Shown here: positions 16,237-23,978 of the stretch, in pieces
Position numbering within the stretch: position 1 is the stretch's first letter
Layout: each line of letters opens with the position of its first letter
DNA from: Algicola sp.
Lineage (GTDB): Bacteria; Pseudomonadota; Gammaproteobacteria; Enterobacterales; Alteromonadaceae
Direction of reading: 5' to 3'
Length of the DNA stretch: 32,037 nucleotides
Assembly: GCA_013216025.1 (NCBI GenBank)
Contig: JABSOG010000016.1
Location: 1 to 32,037, forward strand
Program-made: the position numbers and the translations under genes
Notes under the pieces: generated by a model
The model's database searches: none
The model's input: the letters and a program-made list of their open reading frames with translations, nothing else
What the model was told of the DNA's origin: nothing

Positions 16237-16665
16237 TTAAATACAGTTTTCAACCGGTGTACAAGTTTTGGTCCAAGTGACCAAACCATTGGCCAATGCG
16301 CCAGATAGTGAATAAATCTCAATAGGGTCAGGAGCAACGCCTTTGGTTGCGGTGATAACCATTGCTGTTGCTGTCTGAGTAGGGAAAGTTAAAACGATGC
16401 CCGCTGGTACGGCATATGTCGCAACGATCAGTGAAGGGCAGGCTGTGGCTAAGAAGGTGCCCTTGATTTGCGCACAAACCTCAGAGCCAGTTTTAGCAGC
16501 AGCCGTGGCAGAGATTACTTCACTGAATGCTGCTCGGTCGGTATAGCTTTGATAGGCGGGGAGCGCTACCGCAGCGAGAATACCAATGATAGCAACAACA
16601 ATCATTAATTCAATCAGGGTAAAACCTTTTTGTACTTGCTTACGAATTTGTTTCATTTTAGTCAT
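16237..16665 (-). CDS. pilA: Type IV major pilin PilA
   Basis: A 142-residue prepilin. The 14-residue basic leader ends in Gly14, cleaved by PilD before Phe15; the mature protein starts [18 protein letters not shown] with the conserved Glu at mature position 5. A hydrophobic helix followed by [12 protein letters not shown] is the classical type IVa pilin stalk. The variable globular part holds four cysteines (64, 76, 135, 141). The last two form a short C-terminal D-loop (CTPVENC). GGAG lies ten bases before ATG 16665, favouring this over an ATG three codons inside. It has its own terminator and a consensus CRP site about 117 bases upstream of the start. Confidence 0.95.
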   Translation of the reverse strand: MTKMKQIRKQVQKGFTLIELMIVVAIIGILAAVALPAYQSYTDRAAFSEVISATAAAKTGSEVCAQIKGTFLATACPSLIVATYAVPAGIVLTFPTQTATAMVITATKGVAPDPIEIYSLSGALANGLVTWTKTCTPVENCI

Positions 16666-16982
16666 CTTAATACATCTCCAACAATAATTTATGGGTTCGT
16701 CTTAGGGCTGACTTAAGCATCGGCTAGATTGAGGGTTTTTTCAATAATAATTTGGGTTTTCAGCGGCTTTTCTTCTAGTTTTGTGACGCAGTTCACAAAA
16801 ATAAGCGTTAAATCAACCGATTAAATGGTCAGGAATAGCATCGAGGCGTTTGAAATTAAATTTGACAGGTGTAAATTTGTACTCTAGTTGGTTTTAAGTT
16901 GTTCGATGCAGTCGCTTCTATGGTTATATTAAGATGACCATAGAAGGATAGAAGAAAGGATAAAGCAGATGTGTCGATGCCG
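16666..16982 (-). other. pilA upstream region
   Basis: These 317 bases between nadC and pilA hold no supported gene. They contain the CRP site and should hold the pilA promoter. I looked for a sigma-54 promoter (GG-N10-GC) as in Pseudomonas pilA; one GG-N10-GC pair exists around 16805-16820 on the minus strand, but the surrounding bases do not fit the consensus. Confidence 0.4.
16782..16797. promoter_or_regulatory. Consensus CRP (cAMP receptor protein) site upstream of pilA
   Basis: TGTGA-CGCAGT-TCACA is a full match to the CRP core TGTGA-N6-TCACA, extended by T/A-rich flanks on both sides. Its centre is about 125 bases upstream of the pilA start codon on the minus strand. A possible -10 (TATTAT, minus strand, 16749-16744) lies between, at a spacing that does not match the classical -41.5 or -61.5 positions. 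Confidence 0.75.
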
Positions 16983-17822
16983 TTAATTAAAACGCATGGA
17001 CAAATCAATCGATTGCACATTTTTGGTCAATGCCCCGACCGAAATAAAGTCCACACCGGTTTGAGCGTATTGGGCAATGGTGTTGATATTCATATTGCCG
17101 GAGACTTCTAACTTGGCTTTTTTATCGGTTAACAATACTGCTTTATTGATGTTTGGGATTGAAAAATTGTCGAGCATTACAATATCGGCACCGGCATCGA
17201 GTGCTAGGCGTAACTCTTCGAGTGATTCTACTTCAACTTCTACCGGTTTGCCGGGAAAGTTATGTTTTGCCGTTGTCACGGCATTGGCAATGGAGCCACA
17301 ACCTTTAATGTGATTTTCTTTGATCAAAAACGCATCATACAAACCGACACGATGGTTTTTCCCGCCACCACAGGTTACTGCGTATTTTTGTGCCAAGCGC
17401 ATTCCGGGGATGGTTTTACGGGTATCGAGCAATTGAGTTTTGGTGCCCGTTAATGCCTTGACATATTGGGCAACCAGCGTTGCGGTACCAGACAGGGTTT
17501 GAATAAAGTTCAGCGCGGTTCTTTCGCCAGTCAGCAAAATGCGGGTATTGCCTGTTAATTTGAACAATGTGCTGTTGGCCATGACTTTATCACCGTCATT
17601 AACCAGCCACTGGATTTGAACTGTGGGGTCTAGTTGTTTGAAAACTTCGTCTGTCCAGGCTTTGCCGCAAAAGACACAATCTTCGCGGGTGATGATGGTC
17701 GCTTCGCTGACACTGTCTTTGGGGATAAGAGAGGCTGTAATATCGCCATGCTCGGGTGATTGGTGATTAAGATCTTCCGCTAGCGAGAGGGAAACGGCGC
17801 GACTGATATCGTCTGCAAGCAT
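16983..17822 (-). CDS. nadC: Quinolinate phosphoribosyltransferase (decarboxylating)
   Basis: A 279-residue cytosolic enzyme joining quinolinate and phosphoribosyl pyrophosphate to give nicotinate mononucleotide in NAD synthesis. Family blocks are present in order: EDLNHQSPEHGDITASLIP near the N-terminus, GERTALNFIQTLSGTAT, the substrate-binding LLDTRKTIPGMRLAQKYAV followed by GGGKNHRVGLYDAFLIKENH, then VEVEVESLEEL, DIVMLDNFS and EVSGNMN, with FISVGALTKNV near the C-terminus. Length is normal. It lies between the retropepsin-like gene upstream and pilA downstream on the same strand. nadC next to pilA and ampD is a common gammaproteobacterial arrangement. Confidence 0.96.
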   Translation of the reverse strand: MLADDISRAVSLSLAEDLNHQSPEHGDITASLIPKDSVSEATIITREDCVFCGKAWTDEVFKQLDPTVQIQWLVNDGDKVMANSTLFKLTGNTRILLTGERTALNFIQTLSGTATLVAQYVKALTGTKTQLLDTRKTIPGMRLAQKYAVTCGGGKNHRVGLYDAFLIKENHIKGCGSIANAVTTAKHNFPGKPVEVEVESLEELRLALDAGADIVMLDNFSIPNINKAVLLTDKKAKLEVSGNMNINTIAQYAQTGVDFISVGALTKNVQSIDLSMRFN

Positions 17823-17879
17823 GGTAAGTCCTGACTTTGTTACAAAGACCGCGCATTATATAAGGTTTGCAGACACCCT

Positions 17880-18419
17880 TCAATACTGTTTCAGCGTCAA
17901 CTGGTCGCCTCGTTGAGTGAATTCCAGCTGTTTGAGTGCACTCATACCCAGTAGTATTTGATTGGACATGTAACCAGGTACAATACTGGCGTTTACATTG
18001 GTCAAATGGATAGCACCGAGTTCCAGTGAATCTAGATTGGTATCAAAGGCAGTAGAACGGCCATTGGCGGTGTTTACCGAATACTTAACACCCCGGGTCA
18101 AACCAATTCGGTCGGCAACTGATTGCGGTATAGCAACATCGGTAGCCCCTGTGTCGAGCAGGAATGTTACTGGTTGGTTATTGATGAAGCCATTGGCAAC
18201 GTAATGTCCGGCTTTGTTGCGTTTGAGTGTGACTGTGGGAATGTTGTTGACCAGTTGATGTTCAACATCACTGTTGGGATTGCTCATTTGCGCCAGTTGG
18301 TCGTCGAAGAATAAGACGAGCAGAAATAACAAGCAAAGCCAAGCGAGGATACCGAAAGTCTTTCCAAAGCTTTTCTGGGAAGGGTTCGGTGAACGATTTT
18401 GCGACGGATCTGATTGCAT
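17880..18419 (-). CDS. Membrane-anchored retropepsin-like aspartic protease (clan AA, TIGR02281 type)
   Basis: A 179-residue protein. A polar, Ser/Asn/Pro-rich N-terminus of about 20 residues precedes one hydrophobic helix (about 21-38, GILAWLCLLFLLVLFF), then a soluble domain that should face the periplasm. The catalytic signature is LLDTGATDVAIP with Asp89, the single-lobe aspartic protease motif; the GRSTAFDTNLDSLELGAI and ILLGMSALKQLEF blocks complete the fold, in which GMSAL matches the retropepsin hydrophobic Gly motif. A retroviral-type dimer is expected. Substrate unknown. It diverges from ampD by 59 bases and lies 57 bases before nadC. Confidence 0.85.
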   Translation of the reverse strand: MQSDPSQNRSPNPSQKSFGKTFGILAWLCLLFLLVLFFDDQLAQMSNPNSDVEHQLVNNIPTVTLKRNKAGHYVANGFINNQPVTFLLDTGATDVAIPQSVADRIGLTRGVKYSVNTANGRSTAFDTNLDSLELGAIHLTNVNASIVPGYMSNQILLGMSALKQLEFTQRGDQLTLKQY

Positions 18420-18478
18420 TGTGACTCGCTTTTTTATTACTATCTCAATTAATTATAACTTTTATTGAAAGAACATCC

Positions 18479-19030
18479 ATGCCAGATTTGCCGATCACCC
18501 AAGGGTGGGCCGAGTACTGTGAGCAGCAACCCAGTTCACACTTCAATCTTCGTCCCGAAGGATGTGAGATAACCCTGCTGGTGATCCACAATATTTCTTT
18601 GCCGCCGGGCCAGTTTGGCAGTGACGATATCACTGACTTTTTTATTGGTAAGCTGCAAACCTCAAGACATCCGTTTTTTAAACAAATAGAAAACTTACGA
18701 GTGTCTGCCCATTGTCTGGTGCGCCGCGATGGCCTCATTATTCAATACGTTTCATTTGATGATAGGGCATGGCACGCCGGGGTATCTAGTTTTGAAGGCC
18801 GTGAAAATTGTAACGATTTCTCCATCGGCATAGAAGTAGAAGGTACCGACGATACGCCGTACACCGATGAGCAATATGCCGCCCTGACAAAGTTAACCAT
18901 GACATTGCAACAGCAATATTCTAAAATCACAGCCGATAGGATTGTTGGTCACTGTCACATCGCACCTGAACGAAAAACAGACCCAGGCCGGTCGTTTGAT
19001 TGGCCACGATATTTAACGTCACTCGCATAG
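18479..19030 (+). CDS. ampD: 1,6-anhydro-N-acetylmuramyl-L-alanine amidase AmpD
   Basis: A 183-residue cytoplasmic zinc amidase (Amidase_2/PGRP fold) that removes the peptide from anhydromuropeptides during cell-wall recycling and so keeps beta-lactamase induction low where AmpR is present. Zinc ligands by alignment with Citrobacter AmpD are His37 (LLVIHNIS), His158 (IVGHCHIAPE) and Asp168 (RKTDPGRSFDW). The catalytic Glu119 sits in SIGIEVEG and Lys166 in ERKTD. No signal peptide is visible, as expected for the cytosolic form. No strong Shine-Dalgarno is seen before ATG 18479, only GAAAGAA. ampE follows ten bases later. Confidence 0.95.
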   Translation: MPDLPITQGWAEYCEQQPSSHFNLRPEGCEITLLVIHNISLPPGQFGSDDITDFFIGKLQTSRHPFFKQIENLRVSAHCLVRRDGLIIQYVSFDDRAWHAGVSSFEGRENCNDFSIGIEVEGTDDTPYTDEQYAALTKLTMTLQQQYSKITADRIVGHCHIAPERKTDPGRSFDWPRYLTSLA

Positions 19031-19039
19031 GATTTACAG

Positions 19040-19996
19040 ATGACACTGATCACACTCTTAATTGTATTGACTATTGAACGCATTAGCGCAACCGGACAGT
19101 TGTGGCAGTTTGATTTTTATTACCAGAAACTCAAATCACTGATGTTAAATCACCTTGGCAGGCCACAATGGCTCGAAAGTCAGATTGGGCGCTGGGTTTG
19201 GATCCTCTTGCCAGTGTTGGTTATCGCGTTTTTAAGCAATGCGCTAGACTGGCTACTGTTTGAATTTGTCTTTGATGTATTGGTGCTGTTGATTTGTATC
19301 GGTTGCGTCAAACAGCGCAAACTCTACAAGTCTTTTCTAAATGCTGCTAACCGTGGTGATGACGAAGCCTGCCAGTTGTATGCTGCACAGCTACGAGGAC
19401 TCGAAGTCGTACAGACGCAACAGGACGAAACCGATAACACTGCTGTGGTGAATGAAGATGAGCAGTCCGCTGAGGTCGAACAATCAGAGCCAGTAGCCAC
19501 TGAACCTGCTGGCACTGAACAAGGCCCCTGTGAAAACTGCAGCCTTGGACAAACGTTGGTATGGTTTAATTTTAGATATTATTGTGCGGTATTATTTTGG
19601 TTTGTCAGCCTTGGCCCTGCTGGTGCTGTGCTTTATTGCATGGTTAGAGAAAGCGCCGACGATAGCGACCACTCTATCAGTGAGCTATTTACCGACAATC
19701 AATTGGATAAAGCGCTGCATATTTTGGATTGGTTGCCAGCCAGAGTCTGTACCGCCGGTTATTTATTGATTGGTCACTTTACCAAATCTGCCGGTATTTG
19801 GTTAAGTTACCTGCTTGATTTTACCTCATCAGCCAAAGATTTGGTCAGCAAAATTGCCAACGCCGCAGAGTCTATTGACTTGGGGGATTGCAGCAATACT
19901 ACTGAGCCTGCCTGTATGCTCAAACTGGCCAAACGCAATGTTTTATTCTTCCTCGCCATGGTTGCCCTTTTGACGCTTTATGGTGGAATTAAATAA
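19040..19996 (+). CDS. ampE: AmpE family inner-membrane protein
   Basis: A 318-residue polytopic membrane protein. Hydrophobic segments lie at about 1-12, 53-70, 72-90, 180-200 and 300-315, and the N-terminal LLIVLTIERI with a following YYQKLKSL is typical of the family. Its role is uncertain; it has been proposed as a signal or energy-linked partner of AmpD. AGGA lies eight bases before the ATG. It is about 34 residues longer than the remembered E. coli protein (284), and most of the difference is an acidic Glu/Thr/Val-rich stretch at about 126-165, probably a disordered cytoplasmic loop. It forms an ampDE operon. Confidence 0.9.
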   Translation: MTLITLLIVLTIERISATGQLWQFDFYYQKLKSLMLNHLGRPQWLESQIGRWVWILLPVLVIAFLSNALDWLLFEFVFDVLVLLICIGCVKQRKLYKSFLNAANRGDDEACQLYAAQLRGLEVVQTQQDETDNTAVVNEDEQSAEVEQSEPVATEPAGTEQGPCENCSLGQTLVWFNFRYYCAVLFWFVSLGPAGAVLYCMVRESADDSDHSISELFTDNQLDKALHILDWLPARVCTAGYLLIGHFTKSAGIWLSYLLDFTSSAKDLVSKIANAAESIDLGDCSNTTEPACMLKLAKRNVLFFLAMVALLTLYGGIK

Positions 19997-20162
19997 ACGT
20001 TAGTCTTTCATCCGTTGGATGACATCAATACTGTGGTCGAAGCAAGTGCTGGCGACCACGCGCCTAAAGTCGATCACGCAATAAAAGTGTTGCTTCTCGA
20101 CTTTCAATCTACTCAAACCCTGCCCCAAATCAACTTTATAACCATTTCATTAGTATGCAGGC

Positions 20163-20191
20163 TTTACCTTGGCGATAAACTTTGTTAATTT
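20163..20191 (+). promoter_or_regulatory. Putative pdhR promoter
   Basis: TTTACC (20163-20168) and TAATTT (20186-20191) are separated by 17 bases. Both hexamers match the consensus only partly (4/6 and 3/6). The call rests mainly on the operator lying immediately downstream, where it would cover the transcription start. Confidence 0.4.
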
Positions 20192-20199
20192 AGCTGGTC

Positions 20200-20216
20200 A
20201 ATTGGTATTACCAATT
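20200..20216. promoter_or_regulatory. PdhR operator (autoregulatory PdhR box)
   Basis: AATTGGT-ATT-ACCAATT is a perfect 7-bp inverted repeat with a 3-base spacer and fits the known PdhR consensus AATTGGTnnnACCAATT. It lies about 75 bases before pdhR, just after the putative -10. As in E. coli, PdhR should repress the operon here and release it when pyruvate rises. Confidence 0.88.
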
Positions 20217-20290
20217 TTTCAAGCTGTAAAACAACCGAATAAAACACCCATTCAATCAATGCTCACCACTATTCATTGCCGGGAAAGCTT

Positions 20291-21055
20291 TTGAAAATCA
20301 AAGTACTTAAAGTATCCGACATTATTGCTCAAAAGCTCGAAGGCATGATCCTCGACGGCAGTTATGTTGTGGGTCAAAAATTACCAAGTGAGCGGGAACT
20401 GGCCAAACAATTTGAAGTGTCAAGACCTTCGCTCCGTGAGGCCATACAGGTACTTGAAGCCAAGGGGTTGATCAATCGGCGTCAGGGCGGTGGTAATTTT
20501 GTTAATCAAGACTTGCAACAGGGTTTGTCTGATCCACTGTTTCAACTGCTTTCATCGCATCCCGAGTCACAATATGACTTGCTGGAATTTCGCCATGCCA
20601 TCGAAGGTATCTCGGCTTATTATGCTGCACTGCGCGGCACCGAAACCGATTTTGAACGTATCCGCGAAAAATTTAACGCCATCTTTGATCCAGCACTTCG
20701 CAGCGACATCGAATTGGAAGCCAAAGCTATCATCGGCTTTTATCTGACGGTAGTCGAAGCATCACACAACCTTGTGTTGATTCACCTGGCCCGCAGCATG
20801 ACGGTTTTACTCGAACAAAATGTGATTGAAAACCTTAAGATACTCAACAGTCATTCTAAAGACCGAACCCTAATAAATAAGCAACTGTATCAACACCGCA
20901 AAAGCCTGTTTGATGCCGTGGTGGCCGGTGAGCCCGAGGTGGCCAGACAAGCCAGTAACGAACATTTGGCTTTTATTGAAGACACCCTGCTGACAGCGAA
21001 TCAAGAAAACACCCGAATCGAACGAGCAATGCGAAGAATACAGATTAAAAGGTAA
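20291..21055 (+). CDS. pdhR: Pyruvate-responsive repressor PdhR (GntR/FadR family)
   Basis: A protein of about 254 residues. The N-terminal winged helix-turn-helix of the GntR family is clear: GQKLPSERELAKQFEVSRPSLREAIQVLEAKGLINRRQGGG (split across the motif, about residues 33-73). The C-terminal FCD ligand domain has PESQYDLLEFRHAIEG and the His-containing ASNEHLAFIE. It closely resembles E. coli PdhR, which binds pyruvate and represses pdhR-aceEF-lpd. No ATG or GTG lies in frame before the DNA-binding domain. TTG 20291, with GGGAAAG six bases upstream, is my choice; TTG 20276 is the alternative. A weak start would suit a low-abundance repressor. Confidence 0.93.
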   Translation: MKIKVLKVSDIIAQKLEGMILDGSYVVGQKLPSERELAKQFEVSRPSLREAIQVLEAKGLINRRQGGGNFVNQDLQQGLSDPLFQLLSSHPESQYDLLEFRHAIEGISAYYAALRGTETDFERIREKFNAIFDPALRSDIELEAKAIIGFYLTVVEASHNLVLIHLARSMTVLLEQNVIENLKILNSHSKDRTLINKQLYQHRKSLFDAVVAGEPEVARQASNEHLAFIEDTLLTANQENTRIERAMRRIQIKR

Positions 21056-21291
21056 GCGAACAGGTCATTATCAACTATGTTTAATCAACTGATTTCGATC
21101 CAAAGTTTACCGAAGAAATAAGCTTTGTGGTACGAGGATGTTCCACCATTTCAACTCGTTGAAATGTAAGCGCAGTTTCACTTGCTTAAACGTAGCGGTT
21201 TCTTGAAATCTCACATGGACGTGAGTTTCAAGACGATAAGAAGCTTAACGAAAAATTTAAATTTACAAGTTTTTACGGAGAACAGACTACT
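21056..21291 (+). promoter_or_regulatory. aceE leader region with two dyads
   Basis: This 236-base gap holds a 20-base palindrome CATTTCAAC-TC-GTTGAAATG (21147-21166) and, 35 bases later, a hairpin CTTGAAATCTCAC-ATGGAC-GTGAGTTTCAAG (21202-21232, one bulged base). Neither is followed by a T-run. ACGGAG before ATG 21292 is the ribosome binding site. Whether these are operators or mRNA structures cannot be decided from sequence. Confidence 0.5.
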
Positions 21292-23961
21292 ATGTCAGAT
21301 ATTCAATCCCAAGATATCGATCCCCAGGAAACGGCGGAATGGCTCGAAGCCATTAAAGCTGTACTGGAGGAAGATGGCGCTGAACGTGCCCATTTTATTA
21401 TTGAGGCACTCATTGAAAAAGCGCGCCGTAACGGCGCGCACTTACCTTTTCACGCGGTGACTGCCTACCTTAATACCATTCCGGCAGGCTCAGAACCGGC
21501 CTTACCAGGCGATCAAAATATCGAAAAACGCATTCGTTCAGCTATTCGCTGGAATGCTTTGGCGATGGTGCTTAAGGCATCAAGTAAGAACCTCGAACTT
21601 GGTGGTCATATCTCCAGTTTTGCTTCGTCGGCGATGCTGTACGATGTCGGTTTTAATAACTTTTTTAAAGCCCCCAACGGCGATTTTGGTGGTGACTATC
21701 TGTTTGTTCAAGGTCATGTTTCTCCGGGCATTTATGCCCGTGCTTATCTTGAAGGACGTTTGAGTGAAGAGCAGCTTGAAAATTTTCGTCAAGAAGCCAA
21801 TCAGGATGGTTTGAGTTCTTATCCGCATCCTAAACTGATGCCTGAATTTTGGCAGTTTCCAACGGTTTCTATGGGCCTTGGTCCTATTCAGGCAATTTAC
21901 CTGGCCCGTTTCCTTAAATACATGACCCATCGTGGTATCAAAGACTGTAGTGACCAGCGGGTTTATTGCTTCCTTGGTGATGGCGAAACAGATGAGCCAG
22001 AAAGTCTAGGTGCCATCAGTATGGCGTCGCGTGAGGGGTTAGATAACCTGACATTTATCGTTAACTGTAATTTGCAGCGTCTTGATGGTCCGGTGCGTGG
22101 CAACGGCAAAATCATTCAAGAGTTAGAAGGCACATTTCGTGGCGCAGGCTGGGAAGTGATCAAAGTCATCTGGGGCAGCTATTGGGATCCGCTGATTGCA
22201 CGAGATACCTCCGGTAAACTGTTGCAATTGATGGAAGAAACCGTTGATGGCAATTACCAAAACTTCAAAGCCAAAGGCGGTAAATTCACTCGTGAAAACT
22301 TCTTTGGAAAATACCCTGAAACAGCAGCAATGGTCGCCAACATGTCGGATGACGACATCTGGCGCTTGAACCGTGGTGGTCATGATCCCGTTAAGGTTTA
22401 TGCGGCGTATGACAAAGCTGTCAAAACCAAAGGTCGTCCGCAGGTTATTTTGGCTAAAACCGTTAAAGGTTACGGTATGGGTGCGGCCGGTGAAGGCAAG
22501 AACATCGCACACGGGGTTAAGAAAATGGACCTCGATGCACTGAAACATTACCGTGACCGTTTTAATATTCCAATCTCTGATGAAGACATCGGTGACTTGC
22601 CTTTTTATCGCTTCCCCGACGACAGCGTTGAAACACAATACATCAAAAGTAAACGCGAAAAACTCGGTGGTTTCATGCCGGTACGCCGGGTTAAAACCGA
22701 TGTTGAATTGAAAATCCCTGATCTCAGAGCATTTGATGCAGTGACCAAAGGGTCAGGTTCGAGAGAAATCTCCACTACCATGGCATTTGTTCGTGTATTG
22801 TCGATTGTGATCAAAGACCGTGGCATCGGCAAACGTATCGTGCCCATCATTCCTGATGAAGCCCGTACTTTTGGTATGGAAGGTCTGTTCCGTCAAGTCG
22901 GTATCTACTCTGATCAAGGACAAAAATACACCCCGCAAGATGCCGACCAAGTGGCCTTTTACCGTGAAGACGAAAAAGGTCAGGTTTTGCAAGAGGGTAT
23001 CAATGAGTTGGGTTCACTGGCGTCATGGGTGGCTGCCGGTACTTCTTATTCATTGAACAACGAACCGATGATCCCGTTCTACATCTATTACTCTATGTTT
23101 GGTTTCCAACGGGTCGGCGATTTGGTTTGGGCTGCTGGTGACTCACAAGCCAGAGGTTTCTTGGTCGGTGGCACGTCAGGGCGAACCACACTGAACGGAG
23201 AAGGTTTGCAACACCAAGATGGTCATAGTCATGTTCAATATGGTTGCGTGCCAAATTGTGTCACATATGACCCAACTTATGGCTACGAGGTTGCTGTTAT
23301 CGTACAAGATGGTATTCAAAGAATGTACGGCGATAACGAAAACGTGTTCTTTTACCTCACCGTATTGAACGAAAACTACGTACAGCCACAAATGCCTAAA
23401 GGCTGCGAAAAAGGCATTCTGCGCGGTATGTACAAGATTGATACTGTTAAAGCCAAGCACAAAAAACTTAATGTTCAGTTGCTCGGTTGCGGGGCAATTT
23501 TGGAACAGGTGCGCAAAGCTGCCACCATATTGGCCGAAGAATACGACATTAACTCAACTGTTTATAGCGTCACTTCATTTAATGAACTGGCCCGTGATGG
23601 TTTGGATGTTGAGCGTTGGAACATGTTACATCCTGAGCTTCGACCAAAACAGGCGTATATCACCGAACTGATGGAAAAAGAAAAAGGCCCGGCCATTGCC
23701 GCGACCGATTACATCAAGTTATTTGCCGATCAAGTCAGAGCATGGATACCGACGGATTACAAAGTATTGGGCACTGACGGTTTTGGCCGTTCAGATTCGC
23801 GCGCCAATTTACGTCATCACTTTGAAGTGGATTACCAACATGTTGTGGTTGCGGCATTGGGTGAACTGGCCAAGCGAGGCGAGCTTGACAGCAAAGTGGT
23901 CAGCTCGGCCATCGCAAAATACCAGATCAACATTGATCGCATTAATCCATTACATGCATAA
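21292..23961 (+). CDS. aceE: Pyruvate dehydrogenase E1 component (homodimeric)
   Basis: An 889-residue cytosolic enzyme (E. coli 887) that uses thiamine diphosphate to decarboxylate pyruvate and passes the acetyl group to lipoyl-E2. The cofactor motif runs from GDGETDEPESLG (about 228) to NCNLQRLDGPVRGN (about 258), the GDG...NCN pattern that binds magnesium and diphosphate. Other family blocks are WNALAMVLKAS, SSYPHPKLMPEFWQFPTVSM, KNIAHGVKKM, the EARTFGMEGLFRQVGIY region, GGTSGRTTLNGEGLQHQDGH and the C-terminal LGTDGFGRSDSRANLRHHFE. The N-terminal about 50 residues bind the E2 peripheral domain. aceF follows 17 bases later. Confidence 0.98.
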   Translation: MSDIQSQDIDPQETAEWLEAIKAVLEEDGAERAHFIIEALIEKARRNGAHLPFHAVTAYLNTIPAGSEPALPGDQNIEKRIRSAIRWNALAMVLKASSKNLELGGHISSFASSAMLYDVGFNNFFKAPNGDFGGDYLFVQGHVSPGIYARAYLEGRLSEEQLENFRQEANQDGLSSYPHPKLMPEFWQFPTVSMGLGPIQAIYLARFLKYMTHRGIKDCSDQRVYCFLGDGETDEPESLGAISMASREGLDNLTFIVNCNLQRLDGPVRGNGKIIQELEGTFRGAGWEVIKVIWGSYWDPLIARDTSGKLLQLMEETVDGNYQNFKAKGGKFTRENFFGKYPETAAMVANMSDDDIWRLNRGGHDPVKVYAAYDKAVKTKGRPQVILAKTVKGYGMGAAGEGKNIAHGVKKMDLDALKHYRDRFNIPISDEDIGDLPFYRFPDDSVETQYIKSKREKLGGFMPVRRVKTDVELKIPDLRAFDAVTKGSGSREISTTMAFVRVLSIVIKDRGIGKRIVPIIPDEARTFGMEGLFRQVGIYSDQGQKYTPQDADQVAFYREDEKGQVLQEGINELGSLASWVAAGTSYSLNNEPMIPFYIYYSMFGFQRVGDLVWAAGDSQARGFLVGGTSGRTTLNGEGLQHQDGHSHVQYGCVPNCVTYDPTYGYEVAVIVQDGIQRMYGDNENVFFYLTVLNENYVQPQMPKGCEKGILRGMYKIDTVKAKHKKLNVQLLGCGAILEQVRKAATILAEEYDINSTVYSVTSFNELARDGLDVERWNMLHPELRPKQAYITELMEKEKGPAIAATDYIKLFADQVRAWIPTDYKVLGTDGFGRSDSRANLRHHFEVDYQHVVVAALGELAKRGELDSKVVSSAIAKYQINIDRINPLHA

Positions 23962-23978
23962 TCAGGGGAACTGAAATC

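Larger units (their letters stand above)
19997..20290 (+). other. ampE-pdhR intergenic region
   Basis: About 290 bases without a gene. Just after ampE is a small hairpin, TCATCC-GTT-GGATGA (20008-20022), with no T-run. An imperfect inverted pair, GTCGAAGCAA near 20037 and TTGCTTCTCGAC near 20092, follows. The 3' third carries the putative pdhR promoter and the PdhR operator. Confidence 0.45.

Noticed and set aside
16800-16825. GG-N10-GC pair as a sigma-54 promoter for pilA
   Set aside because: Flanking bases do not fit TGGCAC-N5-TTGC, and the position is far from the start codon.
21182-21460. ORF overlapping the aceE start in another frame
   Set aside because: Shadow frame of aceE with no family resemblance.
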